A stretch of 40,090 nt of DNA from Caldimicrobium sp964595655 (GCA_964595655.1 CAZQQV010000005.1:1-40090); one strand, 5' to 3'. Shown: positions 1-8,384, counted from the stretch's first letter. Notes: generated by a model from the letters alone, not told the origin. Program-made: numbers and translations.

Positions 1-2319
1 AAACTCATCCACATAGGCCCGAAGGAAGGGAAGGCGATTGAGTTTGTTCAGAATACCCTGCAGATTATCATAGGAATCAGTAGGGTCTAAAGGGTTATCA
101 GGATCAATGCTTACAGCATAGCCTTTGACAGAGTTATTCCATTCTATAAGAGGATTAATTCCAGAGGACCCCTCATCAACATCAAACCACACGGCCCCTT
201 GCGGGGCATTCTTTACCACAAGCTCAAGCCTTAAAATTCCATTTTCAAGGCTTGCTTTAATCCCCCTTGAGCCATCAAGAAGGTTTGGAAGCTCCGAAAT
301 ATTTGTTCCAGAGGGAATAACAATAGGGGAACCCACAGCGTTTCCACTTGCATCCTTAAAGGTGATGGTGAGATTGCCTGTCAGAGCTGTCCCACTGTAT
401 GTCCCCTCATAGAGGGCTAAAGGTGGATAATTGTAGGGGTTCCCTTTATCATCAAAGGGTCTTACATAGAGGGTGTTTACCTTGAAACTCTGGATTAAAT
501 TTACGGAACCTTTACTTCTGAATATTCCAAAGAGAGGTTTTTCGGTTCTCAAGGCAGAGATATCCATTTTGCCAGAAGAAAGAAGTTCTGGTTTTTGCAC
601 AAGGAGGGGATTAACCTGAAAGTCAGCAGGATCGGTTCCCACAAAAAAGAGGTTTATGCCTGCAGAAAGAAGGATTCCTGAAGTATCATTGGAGAAAGCA
701 AAGGAAATACCATCCCTTGCTTGAAAGACAAGTTTTCCTCCTCTCACAATAGCTCGAATATCAAAGTTTGAAGAGGAGGTGTCATAGCCTGCATCCCTTA
801 AGGCCTGGTTGATTTGATTGGCAAGGTCATCAAGGGTTGAATCCTCGTGGAGATTTAGATTGACCCTTACAGGATTAATACTACCTGAATCATCCCTTAC
901 CCAGATATAGAAAGAGCCATCTCTTTTGAGTTCAAGGTAATAGGGAAGTTCCTTGAGATATTGATTGACTGCATAGGCCCCTTCAAGCTCTTTTGTGAAA
1001 AATTCAAGGCCCACTCCCTGGGTGTGAAGCTCATTTACCGCCTTGATGAGTTCTTCACCAAAGAGCTTTAGCTTTCCTGCAAGATTGATTTCTTCAACCC
1101 TTCTCTGATAGGCTGGATCATCAAAGCGTCCAAAATTAAGAGCTGAAGGGGAAGAGGTCATGGAAAACTCAAGTTTCCCTGGCCCACGGAAGGCATCCTC
1201 CACATAGAGCCTTCCATCCTTTATGTAAGCTCTTACAGTATAGCTGTAGGCCTTTTCTATGGCGTTAAGAAAGTCCCTGAGGGTGCTATCTGATGTTATA
1301 GTAAAGCTTCCAGTTATTTCCTTTCCAAAGTGGTCTTTTCCTGTAAAAGTGATGGTTCCAGAGGAAATTCCAAGGTCTGAAAACTTATCCAGCTCTCCGA
1401 GGGGTCTTTCACCGAGGTATTGGACATTTGTGCCTGAGACATATTCGTAATTATAGTTATCAGAGAGCTGTTCAAGGAGTTTCAGCCAGCCTCCAAACTC
1501 CCCACTTGAGACCTCCTTTCCTGTAAGGAGCACCTTTTCTCCCAGGGTTCCTGTCCAGTAGACCTCCGTTCCTGAGATTTCAAGTTTCCAGGAATAGCCA
1601 AGATTAACAAGATTAAAGCCCTTTCCGAGGATGATATTGTAGGCCCCTTCTTTGGTTTCAAAGTACTGGATACTTGCAAGCTGAGAGAGTTCTCCCACTA
1701 AGCGATCTCTCTGATCTCTTAAGTCATTGGCTGTCTTTCCACCAGACTCTCTGGCAATAATCTGTAAGTTTAACTCCGCAATCTGAGAAGAGAGACGATT
1801 GATATTGTCAACCATTCCTTTGAGTTTTAAACCTATCTGGGTCTCCAGGTCCTTCATCCCCTGGAATTTTGTGCTCAGGCCCTCTGCAATGAGCTTTCCG
1901 TATTCAATCACCTGAGTTCGGGCAGAGAGATTTTCAGGATAGTTGGCAAGATTCTGCCAGGCATTGAAGAATTCTCTTAGAATTTTTGAAAGACCGCTAT
2001 CCTGGGTTTCGTTAAAGAGGCTTTCAAGGATATTTAGGCCTGCTTCGCTTGCAGAGAAAAGGCCATAGTCTGTTTTTTTTAGATTTATATTTCTTTCAAG
2101 GAAGGCGTCAAAATAGCGAATGATCTTTTCCACTTTAGAACCGGAGCCAATTGAGCCAACAGGTGAGGGGCTTGGAGGGTAGGTGGTTTCTATGGCTTTT
2201 TGCCTGGAATAAGAGGGATTGTTAACATTAGCTACATTGTGAGAGATGACAGAGGTTGCAAGCTGAAAATTAAGAAGGGCATTTTTGGCAATATTTAAAG
2301 CTGAAGAAAGCCCTGCCAT
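1..2319 (-). CDS. flgK: Flagellar hook-associated protein 1 FlgK (C-terminus beyond window)
   Basis: First junction protein between hook and filament, exported by the flagellar type III system. Translating down from the ATG at 2319 gives an N-terminus MAGLSSALNIAKNALLNFQL followed by ISHNVANVNNPSYSRQ, the rod/hook/HAP signature. Around residues 195-215 comes LRDQRDRLVGELSQLA, a hallmark FlgK segment. The frame stays open to base 1, giving 773 codons without a stop, so the C-terminal helix is outside the window. Many FlgK proteins have about 450-650 residues; the extra length suggests enlarged surface-exposed D2/D3-type domains in the middle. It is the last visible gene of the flagellar operon, 6 bases after flgN. 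Identity is confident; the full length is unknown. Confidence 0.93.
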   Translation of the reverse strand, partial: MAGLSSALNIAKNALLNFQLATSVISHNVANVNNPSYSRQKAIETTYPPSPSPVGSIGSGSKVEKIIRYFDAFLERNINLKKTDYGLFSASEAGLNILESLFNETQDSGLSKILREFFNAWQNLANYPENLSARTQVIEYGKLIAEGLSTKFQGMKDLETQIGLKLKGMVDNINRLSSQIAELNLQIIARESGGKTANDLRDQRDRLVGELSQLASIQYFETKEGAYNIILGKGFNLVNLGYSWKLEISGTEVYWTGTLGEKVLLTGKEVSSGEFGGWLKLLEQLSDNYNYEYVSGTNVQYLGERPLGELDKFSDLGISSGTITFTGKDHFGKEITGSFTITSDSTLRDFLNAIEKAYSYTVRAYIKDGRLYVEDAFRGPGKLEFSMTSSPSALNFGRFDDPAYQRRVEEINLAGKLKLFGEELIKAVNELHTQGVGLEFFTKELEGAYAVNQYLKELPYYLELKRDGSFYIWVRDDSGSINPVRVNLNLHEDSTLDDLANQINQALRDAGYDTSSSNFDIRAIVRGGKLVFQARDGISFAFSNDTSGILLSAGINLFFVGTDPADFQVNPLLVQKPELLSSGKMDISALRTEKPLFGIFRSKGSVNLIQSFKVNTLYVRPFDDKGNPYNYPPLALYEGTYSGTALTGNLTITFKDASGNAVGSPIVIPSGTNISELPNLLDGSRGIKASLENGILRLELVVKNAPQGAVWFDVDEGSSGINPLIEWNNSVKGYAVSIDPDNPLDPTDSYDNLQGILNKLNRLPFLRAYVDEF

Positions 2320-2325
2320 AGCTTT

Positions 2326-2655
2326 TTAAGTCCTTTTGGAAAGCAGTTTCGGATTATTTGAGTCCGTTCTATGGCCATAGGTTCCTTTTTCCATTAAAAA
2401 GTTGTAAAGAATTTTATAGGCTTCATTTACAAAGTTCAGCCCTGCTTCAATCAATCTTTTGTTTTTCTCATTTTTTTCGTAAATTTCCTTTAAAAGTTCA
2501 ATTTCTTCAGGAGTGAGTTCTTTATCCTTTAGAAGTTGAAGAAGGCGAATTTTGTGAGAAGACCATTTAAGAATTTCCTCTACAGCCCCTTGCATAAGAG
2601 CTGTGCGTTCCTTTTCAAGAACTTTAGTTAGCTCGATTAATTCTCTTGCATACAT
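2326..2655 (-). CDS. flgN: FlgN-family export chaperone
   Basis: 109 residues, predicted almost entirely helical and charged (LIELTKVLEKERTALMQGAV near the start), with no signal peptide or membrane segment. Size, helical character and position directly upstream of flgK match FlgN, the cytoplasmic chaperone that binds the C-termini of FlgK and FlgL before export. FlgN proteins diverge strongly, so the call rests on context plus the N-terminal pattern rather than on a diagnostic motif. The ATG at 2655 follows the rod-binding protein stop with only 2 bases between and has the ribosome site AGGAGGTG just upstream, inside the preceding gene's end. The last 20 residues are hydrophilic and may be disordered. 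Confidence 0.72.
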   Translation of the reverse strand: MYARELIELTKVLEKERTALMQGAVEEILKWSSHKIRLLQLLKDKELTPEEIELLKEIYEKNEKNKRLIEAGLNFVNEAYKILYNFLMEKGTYGHRTDSNNPKLLSKRT

Positions 2656-2657
2656 GG

Positions 2658-2993
2658 TTAAACACCTCCTTTTATTTTATCGGAATTAGAAGAATTTCCT
2701 TTAAAATAGGGACTTTCCTTAAGCCTTTTATAGAGATAATCTCCAAGGCCTCCGGGTTTTCCAGAAACAATTCTTGCCACTTCCTGATAGAGATAGTCCT
2801 GAAAGATCTTTTTTTCCAGAGTTTCGGGAAAGAAGCCACTTTTCATGGTGGTTTTGTCAAGGCCTTTGAGGATTTCATACCAGATAAGGGATTCAAATTC
2901 ACTGCAGAGTTTTTTTAAGGCTAGATCTGGGTTCTTTTTGGCAAGAACTTTTAAGTTATTTAAGTTCTGAAAATAGAGCCCGTAGTTTTCCAT
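2658..2993 (-). CDS. flgJ: Rod-binding protein, FlgJ N-terminal domain only
   Basis: 111 residues. The segment LALKKLCSEFESLIWYEILK followed by a Met/Lys-rich helix (TTMKSGFFPETLEKKIFQDYLYQEVA) is the rod-binding domain found at the N-terminus of enterobacterial FlgJ. The muramidase half (about 150 more residues) is absent, as in many non-enteric bacteria, so a separate enzyme must open the peptidoglycan for the rod. Role: scaffold/cap for rod assembly in the periplasm. It lies 10 bases after flgI. No signal peptide is seen, consistent with export through the flagellar apparatus. The domain call is confident; the symbol is used in the domain sense. Confidence 0.85.
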   Translation of the reverse strand: MENYGLYFQNLNNLKVLAKKNPDLALKKLCSEFESLIWYEILKGLDKTTMKSGFFPETLEKKIFQDYLYQEVARIVSGKPGGLGDYLYKRLKESPYFKGNSSNSDKIKGGV

Positions 2994-3003
2994 TTTTTTT
3001 CTC

Positions 3004-4104
3004 CTAAATGATGATTAGATCTGCGTGCAAGGCTCCTGCTGCTTTTATGGCCTGAAGAACCGCAATTAACTCCCTTGCAGTAGCCCCAACGGCATTCAAG
3101 GCCCTTATGAGCTCTCCAAGAGTTGCCCCCTCCTCGAGCACTACAATTCTTGCCTTCTCTTCCTTTGCGGTGACCTCCGTTCTTGGGAGAATGGCTGTTT
3201 CTCCCCTGGCAAAAGGAAGAGGCTGAACCACCTCAGGCATTTCCCTTACCTCCACACTTAAGTTTCCGTGAGCCACTGCCACTTTTGAAATTCTTACATT
3301 CTCACCCATAATCACCGTTCCTGTTTTTTCATCAATAACTACCCTTGCTGGAATATCAGGCCTCACCTCAAGATTCCCAATCTCTCCAAGAAGGGAAACA
3401 ACTTTTCCTCTATATTTTTCAGGAACCTTTAATTCTATGTTTCTTATATCAAGGGGCTTAGCAAATTTGCCTCTGAGATAGGTGTTTATCACCTCTGCAA
3501 CTTGAGAGGCTGTTGAGAAATCTTCAGTTCTAAGAGAAAGTGTTAACACATTCTGGGAATTGAAATCCTCCATGGGAATTTCCCTTTCCACAATGGCGCC
3601 ATTTGGGATTTTACCTACAGTGGGGTGATTGACTTGGGTTTGTGCAGCAGCGCCTCCTGCTGCGAAACCCCCAATGGAAACAGGCCCCTGGGCAAGGGCA
3701 TAAACCCTTCCATCAGGCCCTGTAAGAGGTGTCATAAGAAGAGTTCCACCCTGAAGACTCTTTGCATCCCCAAGGGCTGAAACTTCAACATCAATTCGCT
3801 GTCCTGGTCTTGCAAAGGGAGGAAGATAGGCTGTAACCAAAACTGCTGCCACATTTTTCAGTTTAACCTGCTCCTTTGGCACCCTTATGCCAAACTTTTC
3901 AAGCATATTCACCACAGACTGCACGGTAAACTTGGTCTGATCCCCATCTCCTGTTCCCTTAAGTCCCACAACAAGGCCATACCCAACAAGATAATTTCCT
4001 CTAACTCCTTCAACATCCATAATATCTTTTAAGCGCACTCCTTTTGCCTCTAAAGCGAAAATAAAAAGGAAGAAAAAAATAAAAAGGGGCCGCAGGAATT
4101 TCAT
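3004..4104 (-). CDS. flgI: Flagellar P-ring protein FlgI
   Basis: Periplasmic P-ring subunit around the rod, secreted by Sec. I chose the ATG at 4104 because AAAGGGGTGG sits 5-6 bases upstream and it gives a clean signal peptide (KFLRPLFIFFFLFIFALEAKG). An in-frame ATG at 4179 would run antiparallel in meaning through the small gene described at 4121-4219 and has no good ribosome site. The mature start VRLKDIMDVEGVRGNYLVGY and the GLKGTGDGDQT motif are FlgI hallmarks; the C-terminus (GATARELIAVLQAIKAAGAL) is also typical. At 366 residues it has the family's usual length. It follows the small membrane protein by 16 bases. Confidence 0.96.
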   Translation of the reverse strand: MKFLRPLFIFFFLFIFALEAKGVRLKDIMDVEGVRGNYLVGYGLVVGLKGTGDGDQTKFTVQSVVNMLEKFGIRVPKEQVKLKNVAAVLVTAYLPPFARPGQRIDVEVSALGDAKSLQGGTLLMTPLTGPDGRVYALAQGPVSIGGFAAGGAAAQTQVNHPTVGKIPNGAIVEREIPMEDFNSQNVLTLSLRTEDFSTASQVAEVINTYLRGKFAKPLDIRNIELKVPEKYRGKVVSLLGEIGNLEVRPDIPARVVIDEKTGTVIMGENVRISKVAVAHGNLSVEVREMPEVVQPLPFARGETAILPRTEVTAKEEKARIVVLEEGATLGELIRALNAVGATARELIAVLQAIKAAGALHADLIII

Positions 4105-4120
4105 AAAATTCCACCCCTTT

Positions 4121-4219
4121 CTAAATTTTGATAAAGATGAAGTGAACAAGGCCGAAAAGCAAAATAAGATAAATCCCAAGTAATATTAAGCTTTTAAAAA
4201 AGCCCTTTATCACACCCAT
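4121..4219 (-). CDS. 32-residue single-span membrane protein between flgH and flgI
   Basis: Not a recognised family. The ATG at 4219 follows a strong ribosome site (TGGAGGGGGGTGTGCC, minus strand), and the frame ends with TAG at 4121-4123. The peptide begins MGVIKGFFKSLILLGIYLIL and ends LLFGLVHFIFIKI. It has a short basic N-terminus, a hydrophobic stretch of about 20 residues and a Lys near the end, so a single membrane span with the N-terminus inside is likely. It lies 26 bases after flgH and 16 bases before the FlgI start, on the same strand, so it is co-transcribed with ring genes. It could instead be a translated leader that couples or tunes flgI expression. Existence rests on the ribosome site, spacing and hydropathy; no homologue is known to me. 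Confidence 0.6.
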   Translation of the reverse strand: MGVIKGFFKSLILLGIYLILLFGLVHFIFIKI

Positions 4220-4245
4220 GGCACACCCCCCTCCATTTGTGTTTT

Positions 4246-4959
4246 TTAAAACAACCAGAAAAGCTGTAATAATCTTGTAATAATTCCTGGGCCGCTTGTT
4301 GCCTCACTATTTGGTCCCTTTCCACTGTATTCAATATAAAGGTCAGAAATTTTGGTTGAGTCTACAGAATTATTGGCATCAATATCCTGGGGCCTTACAA
4401 TTCCTGTAATTGTAATATATTCAAGATCGCGATTTCTCTTTATAGTTCTAACCCCTTGGATTACAAGATTTCCATTGGGCAAAACCTCAACCACCCTTGC
4501 AGAAATGGTTGCAAGAATGGTTGATTGCCTCTGGATTTGCCCTTGGCCTGATGTGGAAGTGGATAAACTTCCATCAACAAGGTGGGCTGGATCAAAGCCA
4601 GAGGGAAGAGGAAGGGTTTTTTGAAACTGATTTTCATAACCAAAAAGTTTATTTATTCCAGCTTTAATAGAGCTTGATTTGCTTGAGCCTTGTTTTACAT
4701 TGTTTGAGCTCTGATAGGTCTCAACAATCCTTATAGTGATGAGATCTCCTACAAATCTTGCCCGATTGTCTGCATAGGCAAAAAGGGAGGCACCTTCCCT
4801 AAAGAGGGAGCCTTTGTTTTGAGTGAGAGGCATAACTTGCTCAGGAAGGCTTACCTTTGGAGGGGGAGGAGGTGGAGGGGGAGTTTTGGGATCAAACTCC
4901 CAGCAGGCATTCAAAAGAAAAATTAATACCATGCCTCCTAAAGCCTTTAGAGCTCTCAT
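4246..4959 (-). CDS. flgH: Flagellar L-ring lipoprotein FlgH
   Basis: Outer-membrane L-ring subunit. The N-terminus MRALKALGGMVLIFLLNACW is a lipoprotein signal with lipobox LLNAC, so Cys19 should be lipidated. A run of eight prolines (TPPPPPPPPK) follows, probably a flexible or extended linker. FlgH hallmarks are GSLFREGASLFAYADNRARF, VGDLITIRIVE and the C-terminal strand series NLVIQGVRTIKRNRDLEYIT plus ITGIVRPQDIDANNSVDSTK. 237 residues is normal for the family. Its ATG overlaps the flgA stop (TGATG), indicating translational coupling. The poly-Pro run is expected to need EF-P during translation. The identification is secure. Confidence 0.96.
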   Translation of the reverse strand: MRALKALGGMVLIFLLNACWEFDPKTPPPPPPPPKVSLPEQVMPLTQNKGSLFREGASLFAYADNRARFVGDLITIRIVETYQSSNNVKQGSSKSSSIKAGINKLFGYENQFQKTLPLPSGFDPAHLVDGSLSTSTSGQGQIQRQSTILATISARVVEVLPNGNLVIQGVRTIKRNRDLEYITITGIVRPQDIDANNSVDSTKISDLYIEYSGKGPNSEATSGPGIITRLLQLFWLF

Positions 4960-5657
4960 CAGAAATACACCTCCACAAGGCCTTCTCCAACCACTTTTCC
5001 TTGAATAATTTTTTTACTACTTAGGTTTTGAATTCTGATTAATTCGTTTGCTCTTCCATTTTCAAGGGCAAGCCCCTTTGCCTTAACGGTAAAATTTTTT
5101 CCCTTTGCCAAAATCTCTACAACTTGATTTCTCTTAACAAGAAGAGGCTCAGAAAGATAGGAGGCCCGAAGTATTGTCCCAGCCTTAAGGAAAGTTCTTG
5201 TCTCCTTTCCAACAATTTTTTCCTTATCAAGAATTACATCATGAGGAAGTTTTGAAAGCTCCTTTAACTCAAAAGTTATATCCTCATCAGTAATCACACT
5301 TTTTGCGGAGAGATTCTGTTTTAATACTGGGACAAGGGCTTTTACCTCAATATATCCCCAGAGCCTTATTACTGCACTTTGACCTTTTTCTCTCTCAAAG
5401 ATAACAATGGCAGTGTTTGAGCCAGGCCTCGGAGTCCCTATCCAGTCAATTCTATAGGGTAGGCCCTTTGGGATTTTTAGATTATCTGGCTCAAAGCGAA
5501 ATCTCTCCAAGATAAACTCTCCTTTAACTTGGGGTGAAAGCCTTTTAAATTCTTTTATAAAGATCTCTCTGAAGTCCCTTTCTTCATAAAAGGGAGAGGC
5601 TGAAGCTATTCCCGAAAGCCTCAATATCAAAAGGATAACCAATATTCCAATTCTCAT
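4959..5657 (-). CDS. flgA: Flagellar P-ring assembly chaperone FlgA
   Basis: Periplasmic chaperone that assists FlgI polymerisation into the P ring. The N-terminus (MRIGILVILLILRLSGIASA) is a Sec signal peptide. The C-terminal half carries the SAF domain: KSVITDEDITFELKELSKLP, TFLKAGTILRASYLSEPLLV, then KRNQVVEILAKGKNFTVKAK and GLALENGRANELIRIQNLSS, the classical FlgA signature. The N-terminal region is divergent, as is usual. 232 residues. It lies between flgG (3 bases) and flgH (1-base overlap), so the operon pairs the chaperone with both ring genes. Confident. Confidence 0.93.
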   Translation of the reverse strand: MRIGILVILLILRLSGIASASPFYEERDFREIFIKEFKRLSPQVKGEFILERFRFEPDNLKIPKGLPYRIDWIGTPRPGSNTAIVIFEREKGQSAVIRLWGYIEVKALVPVLKQNLSAKSVITDEDITFELKELSKLPHDVILDKEKIVGKETRTFLKAGTILRASYLSEPLLVKRNQVVEILAKGKNFTVKAKGLALENGRANELIRIQNLSSKKIIQGKVVGEGLVEVYF

Positions 5658-5660
5658 GCC

Positions 5661-6443
5661 TTACCTCTTTAGATTGTTTGCAATTTCAAGGAGCTGATCT
5701 GCAGTAAGCACTCCCTTTGAGTTTGATTCATAAGCCCTTTGAGTGATAATCATTTTCACCATTTCTTCAACGATATCCACATTGGACATCTCAAGATACC
5801 CTTGGGCTATGGTTCCAAAGCCATTTTGCCCAGGATTTCCCTCAATGACATCCCCTGCAGCAGGAGTGGCTTTAAAAAGATTTCTTCCCACGGCATAGAG
5901 CCCTGCAGGATTGGGAAAGTCATAGAGTAAGAGCTGGGCCTGGGCAAGGACATTGCCATTGGGGTCAAGGGCAGTGATTACTCCATCAGGGGTTACTTCA
6001 ATTCTTGCTGTCCCTGTAGGAACGGCAAATTCTGGCTGAAGACGTGCTCCATCAGGGTTTACAATATAGCCATCTCTGTCAATTTTGAAATTCCCAGCCC
6101 TTGTATAGTATTCCTCTCCCCCCATAAGGACTTTAAAAAAGCCTCTTCCTTCAATGGCAAGATCAAGCTCCTGATTGGTTAACTGATATTCACCCTGAGT
6201 GAAAAGCTTTGAGACAGCAACGGGTCTAACCCCAAGCCCAACCTGCATACCAACAGGGACCTGCACTCCATCAGCTGTTAAGGCCCCTGCAAGTTTCAAA
6301 TTCTGATAAAAGAGGTCCTCAAATTCCACCCTGCTCTTTTTAAAACCAGGGGTATTCACATTGGCAAGATTATTGGCAATGGTATCAAGTTGTAACTGCT
6401 GAGCCTGCATCCCCGTTGCAGCACTCCAGAGCCCTCTAATCAT
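5661..6443 (-). CDS. flgG: Flagellar basal-body distal rod protein FlgG
   Basis: Distal rod subunit, exported without a signal peptide. The N-terminus MIRGLWSAATGMQAQQLQLD followed by TIANNLANVNTPGFKKSRVE is nearly the textbook FlgG start. The middle GRGFFKVLMGGEEYYTRAGN with FKIDRDGYIVNPDGARLQPE and the C-terminus (GYLEMSNVDIVEEMVKMIIT, QRAYESNSKGVLTADQLLEI) are also diagnostic. At 260 residues it matches the family. It follows the flgF-like gene with 3 bases between, and the start is fixed by its conserved N-terminus. Confidence 0.97.
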   Translation of the reverse strand: MIRGLWSAATGMQAQQLQLDTIANNLANVNTPGFKKSRVEFEDLFYQNLKLAGALTADGVQVPVGMQVGLGVRPVAVSKLFTQGEYQLTNQELDLAIEGRGFFKVLMGGEEYYTRAGNFKIDRDGYIVNPDGARLQPEFAVPTGTARIEVTPDGVITALDPNGNVLAQAQLLLYDFPNPAGLYAVGRNLFKATPAAGDVIEGNPGQNGFGTIAQGYLEMSNVDIVEEMVKMIITQRAYESNSKGVLTADQLLEIANNLKR

Positions 6444-6446
6444 CCT

Positions 6447-7211
6447 TTACCTCCTTGCAGTTTCTATCAACTTTTCAGAGGCTTCATCATAGCCTCTGAT
6501 ACTTCTTTGCACCGATTCAAAGGTTCTCTGAATTTCAATGAGATTGACCATTTCCTTTATGGGATTTACATTGGACTTTTCCACAAAGCCCTGTCTTATT
6601 TCGTAGTTTATAGCTGCCATCTCCTGAGCACCCTCAGAGACATAAAGATTTTCACCTATCTTTTTTAGCTTGCTCAAATCATCAAAGGTTACCACATCCA
6701 GCCTTGCAATCTCTGTTCCATCAATGGAAAGAAGGCCATCAGGAGAAACACGAAGTTTTAGGTTTTCCATGGTTACAAGACCCTCTGCTGCCATTCCAGG
6801 ATCAATGATCACAGGGGCTCCATTTGCAAGCACAGGATAACCTTGTGGGGTAACAAGCCTTCTTTCCGCATCAAGGGTAAAATTTCCAGCCCTTGTGTAG
6901 GCTATACCATTGGGAGTTTGAACCTTAAAAAAACCCTCTCCCACTATGGCAAAATGAAGGGGACTCTGGGTGGGCTCAAGAAAACCCTGCTCTGTATTCA
7001 AGTAGGGCACCGTTTCCTTAAAGGCCCTTCTGTATCTGGGACCAATTTTTCTCATAAGAACCTCTCTAAAAGTAAGCCCATCAGATTTAAATCCAGGAGT
7101 GTCCACATTGGCAAGGTTATTTGCCGTTGCCGTAAATCTTCTCTCAAGAAGCTGTAAGGCCTCAAGAGCCTCAAGTAGCCCAAGCTGTGGATTAATCCTT
7201 ATTTCTTTCAT
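6447..7211 (-). CDS. flgF: Flagellar proximal rod protein, FlgF-like
   Basis: Paralogue of FlgG, 254 residues, the first gene of the visible operon. It carries the rod signature LERRFTATANNLANVDTPGF, the mid-protein GEGFFKVQTPNGIAYTRAGN with FTLDAERRLVTPQGYPVLAN, and the C-terminal QGFVEKSNVNPIKEMVNLIE/QRTFESVQRSIRGYDEASEK. The N-terminus is slightly extended relative to FlgG and the hydrophobic-repeat helix is less canonical, supporting the FlgF (proximal rod) assignment over a second FlgG. The start at 7211 follows a GGAGGAGAGAGG ribosome site. No confident promoter of the sigma-28 or sigma-54 type could be seen in 7212-7349, only a GATAAT hexamer without a matching -35. Confidence 0.88.
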   Translation of the reverse strand: MKEIRINPQLGLLEALEALQLLERRFTATANNLANVDTPGFKSDGLTFREVLMRKIGPRYRRAFKETVPYLNTEQGFLEPTQSPLHFAIVGEGFFKVQTPNGIAYTRAGNFTLDAERRLVTPQGYPVLANGAPVIIDPGMAAEGLVTMENLKLRVSPDGLLSIDGTEIARLDVVTFDDLSKLKKIGENLYVSEGAQEMAAINYEIRQGFVEKSNVNPIKEMVNLIEIQRTFESVQRSIRGYDEASEKLIETARR

Positions 7212-7349
7212 CCTCTCTCCTCCCTATCCCTTAAGAAAAATTATCAAAAAGTATGCCCGTAAAATGACTTTGACTTTCCTGCTCCTTTAAAGCTAAAAAG
7301 AGAAAACTTTGAGTCCAGAAAGGGGGTGGTAGGAAAAATTTTCCTTATG

Positions 7350-8384
7350 TCAAGAAATTGACGAAAACTTCTTGCCAAGCAAATGGATTAATTCCCTTTT
7401 AACCCTTTCGGGAGATAAATTTTTCATGCAAAGGGGATTTTTACAGGTCCTTTTAAAGCAGGGAGAGCAGGCAAGAGACTCTCTTAAGACGATTGATAGC
7501 TCACTCCAGGGGCCGGTTCTTTCAGGAGAGGTTGGGCCAAAGAGGGCAAGAATGGGCTTATTGAGAAGGCTTGCAAGATGCATGGTTCCTGTGTCAACAG
7601 AGAGAACTACCTCAGCCTCTTTCATAAGGAACACAAGCTCTTTAAGAGATAACTTTCCTACGAGGGAAAATACACCTTGGTAATTTTTTTCCGCCTCCTC
7701 AGCAAAGGCCTTGAGTTCTTTCTCCGTTGGTGCCCCGATAAAATAAAAGGTAATTTTTTTTCGTAAATCCCCTGCGATTTCAAGAAAGCTTTTCCAGTTT
7801 TCAAAGGGCCAAAGTTTAGTTTCCCATCTTGCTCCTGCAATAAGAAGAATAAAGGGTTTTGAAGGAGAGAAAGGTGGTTTTATCTCAGGAAGAGGGATTT
7901 CATAAAGAATTTTTGAATTAAACTCAGGAATACTTACATCTTGCGTCAAAAATTTGGCAGATTTAATCACAAGGTCAAGATAGCGTTTTACTGCATGAAG
8001 ATTAGGGTCATAGGGTGGGAATTTCACATTGTAAAAAAGGGGGCTTCCCTCCCGGTGATTTCTAAATCCCATTTTATAGCGAGCTTTAGCAAGAAAAACA
8101 AAAATTCCACTTTTTAAAAGTCCCTGAAAATCAAGGATTGCCTCATAGGATGTCTTTCTTAGCTCTCTCACAAAGTTATAAAAGACCTTTGGTTTTTTGA
8201 AAAATTCCTTGTTGAAAAGTAAAACCCTTTTAAGCCAGGGATGATTGATAAGAAGTTCGGCATTTCTTTCTTCAACAAGCCAGTCAATTTCAGCTTGGGG
8301 ATAGATTTTTTTTAAGAGATTTAAGGCAGGAAGGACTTGAAGGACATCCCCTAAGGCTGAAAGTTTAACTATGAGGATCTTCAA
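7350..8384 (-). CDS. LPS heptosyltransferase (GT9 family, WaaC/WaaF-like)
   Basis: Transfers ADP-heptose to the inner LPS core at the cytoplasmic face of the inner membrane. The N-terminus MKILIVKLSALGDVLQVLPA is the GT9 acceptor-side motif, with IDWLVEERNAELLINHPWLK close behind. The C-terminal donor-binding half has LLIAGARWETKLWPFENWKS and SVDTGTMHLASLLNKPILAL with FGPTSPERTGPW. A Cys-rich tail (CSPCFKRTCKNPLCMKN) is common in this family. The N-terminal pattern favours heptosyltransferase I (WaaC), but the specificity cannot be settled from sequence alone. Its ATG overlaps the gmhB stop by 4 bases, so the two heptose genes are coupled. It is the last gene of the pnp operon. Confidence 0.88.
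   Translation of the reverse strand: MKILIVKLSALGDVLQVLPALNLLKKIYPQAEIDWLVEERNAELLINHPWLKRVLLFNKEFFKKPKVFYNFVRELRKTSYEAILDFQGLLKSGIFVFLAKARYKMGFRNHREGSPLFYNVKFPPYDPNLHAVKRYLDLVIKSAKFLTQDVSIPEFNSKILYEIPLPEIKPPFSPSKPFILLIAGARWETKLWPFENWKSFLEIAGDLRKKITFYFIGAPTEKELKAFAEEAEKNYQGVFSLVGKLSLKELVFLMKEAEVVLSVDTGTMHLASLLNKPILALFGPTSPERTGPWSELSIVLRESLACSPCFKRTCKNPLCMKNLSPERVKRELIHLLGKKFSSIS

Noticed and set aside
4105..4179. Longer FlgI starting at the ATG at 4179
   Set aside because: It lacks a ribosome site, covers the signal peptide with a non-secretory extension and overlaps the small membrane-protein gene; 4104 has AAAGGGGTGG and a clean signal peptide.
4823..5008. Plus-strand ORF with a poly-Gly run opposite flgH
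   Set aside because: It is the complement of the FlgH proline run and signal region, and FlgH is certain.
7331..7345. AGGAAAAATTTTCCT palindrome after the heptosyltransferase gene as a terminator
   Set aside because: The perfect arms leave almost no loop and there is no downstream T-run, so it cannot form a normal intrinsic terminator.
7212..7349. Sigma-28 or sigma-54 promoter for the flagellar operon
   Set aside because: No match to TAAA-N15-GCCGATAA or GG-N10-GC could be found; only a solitary GATAAT.
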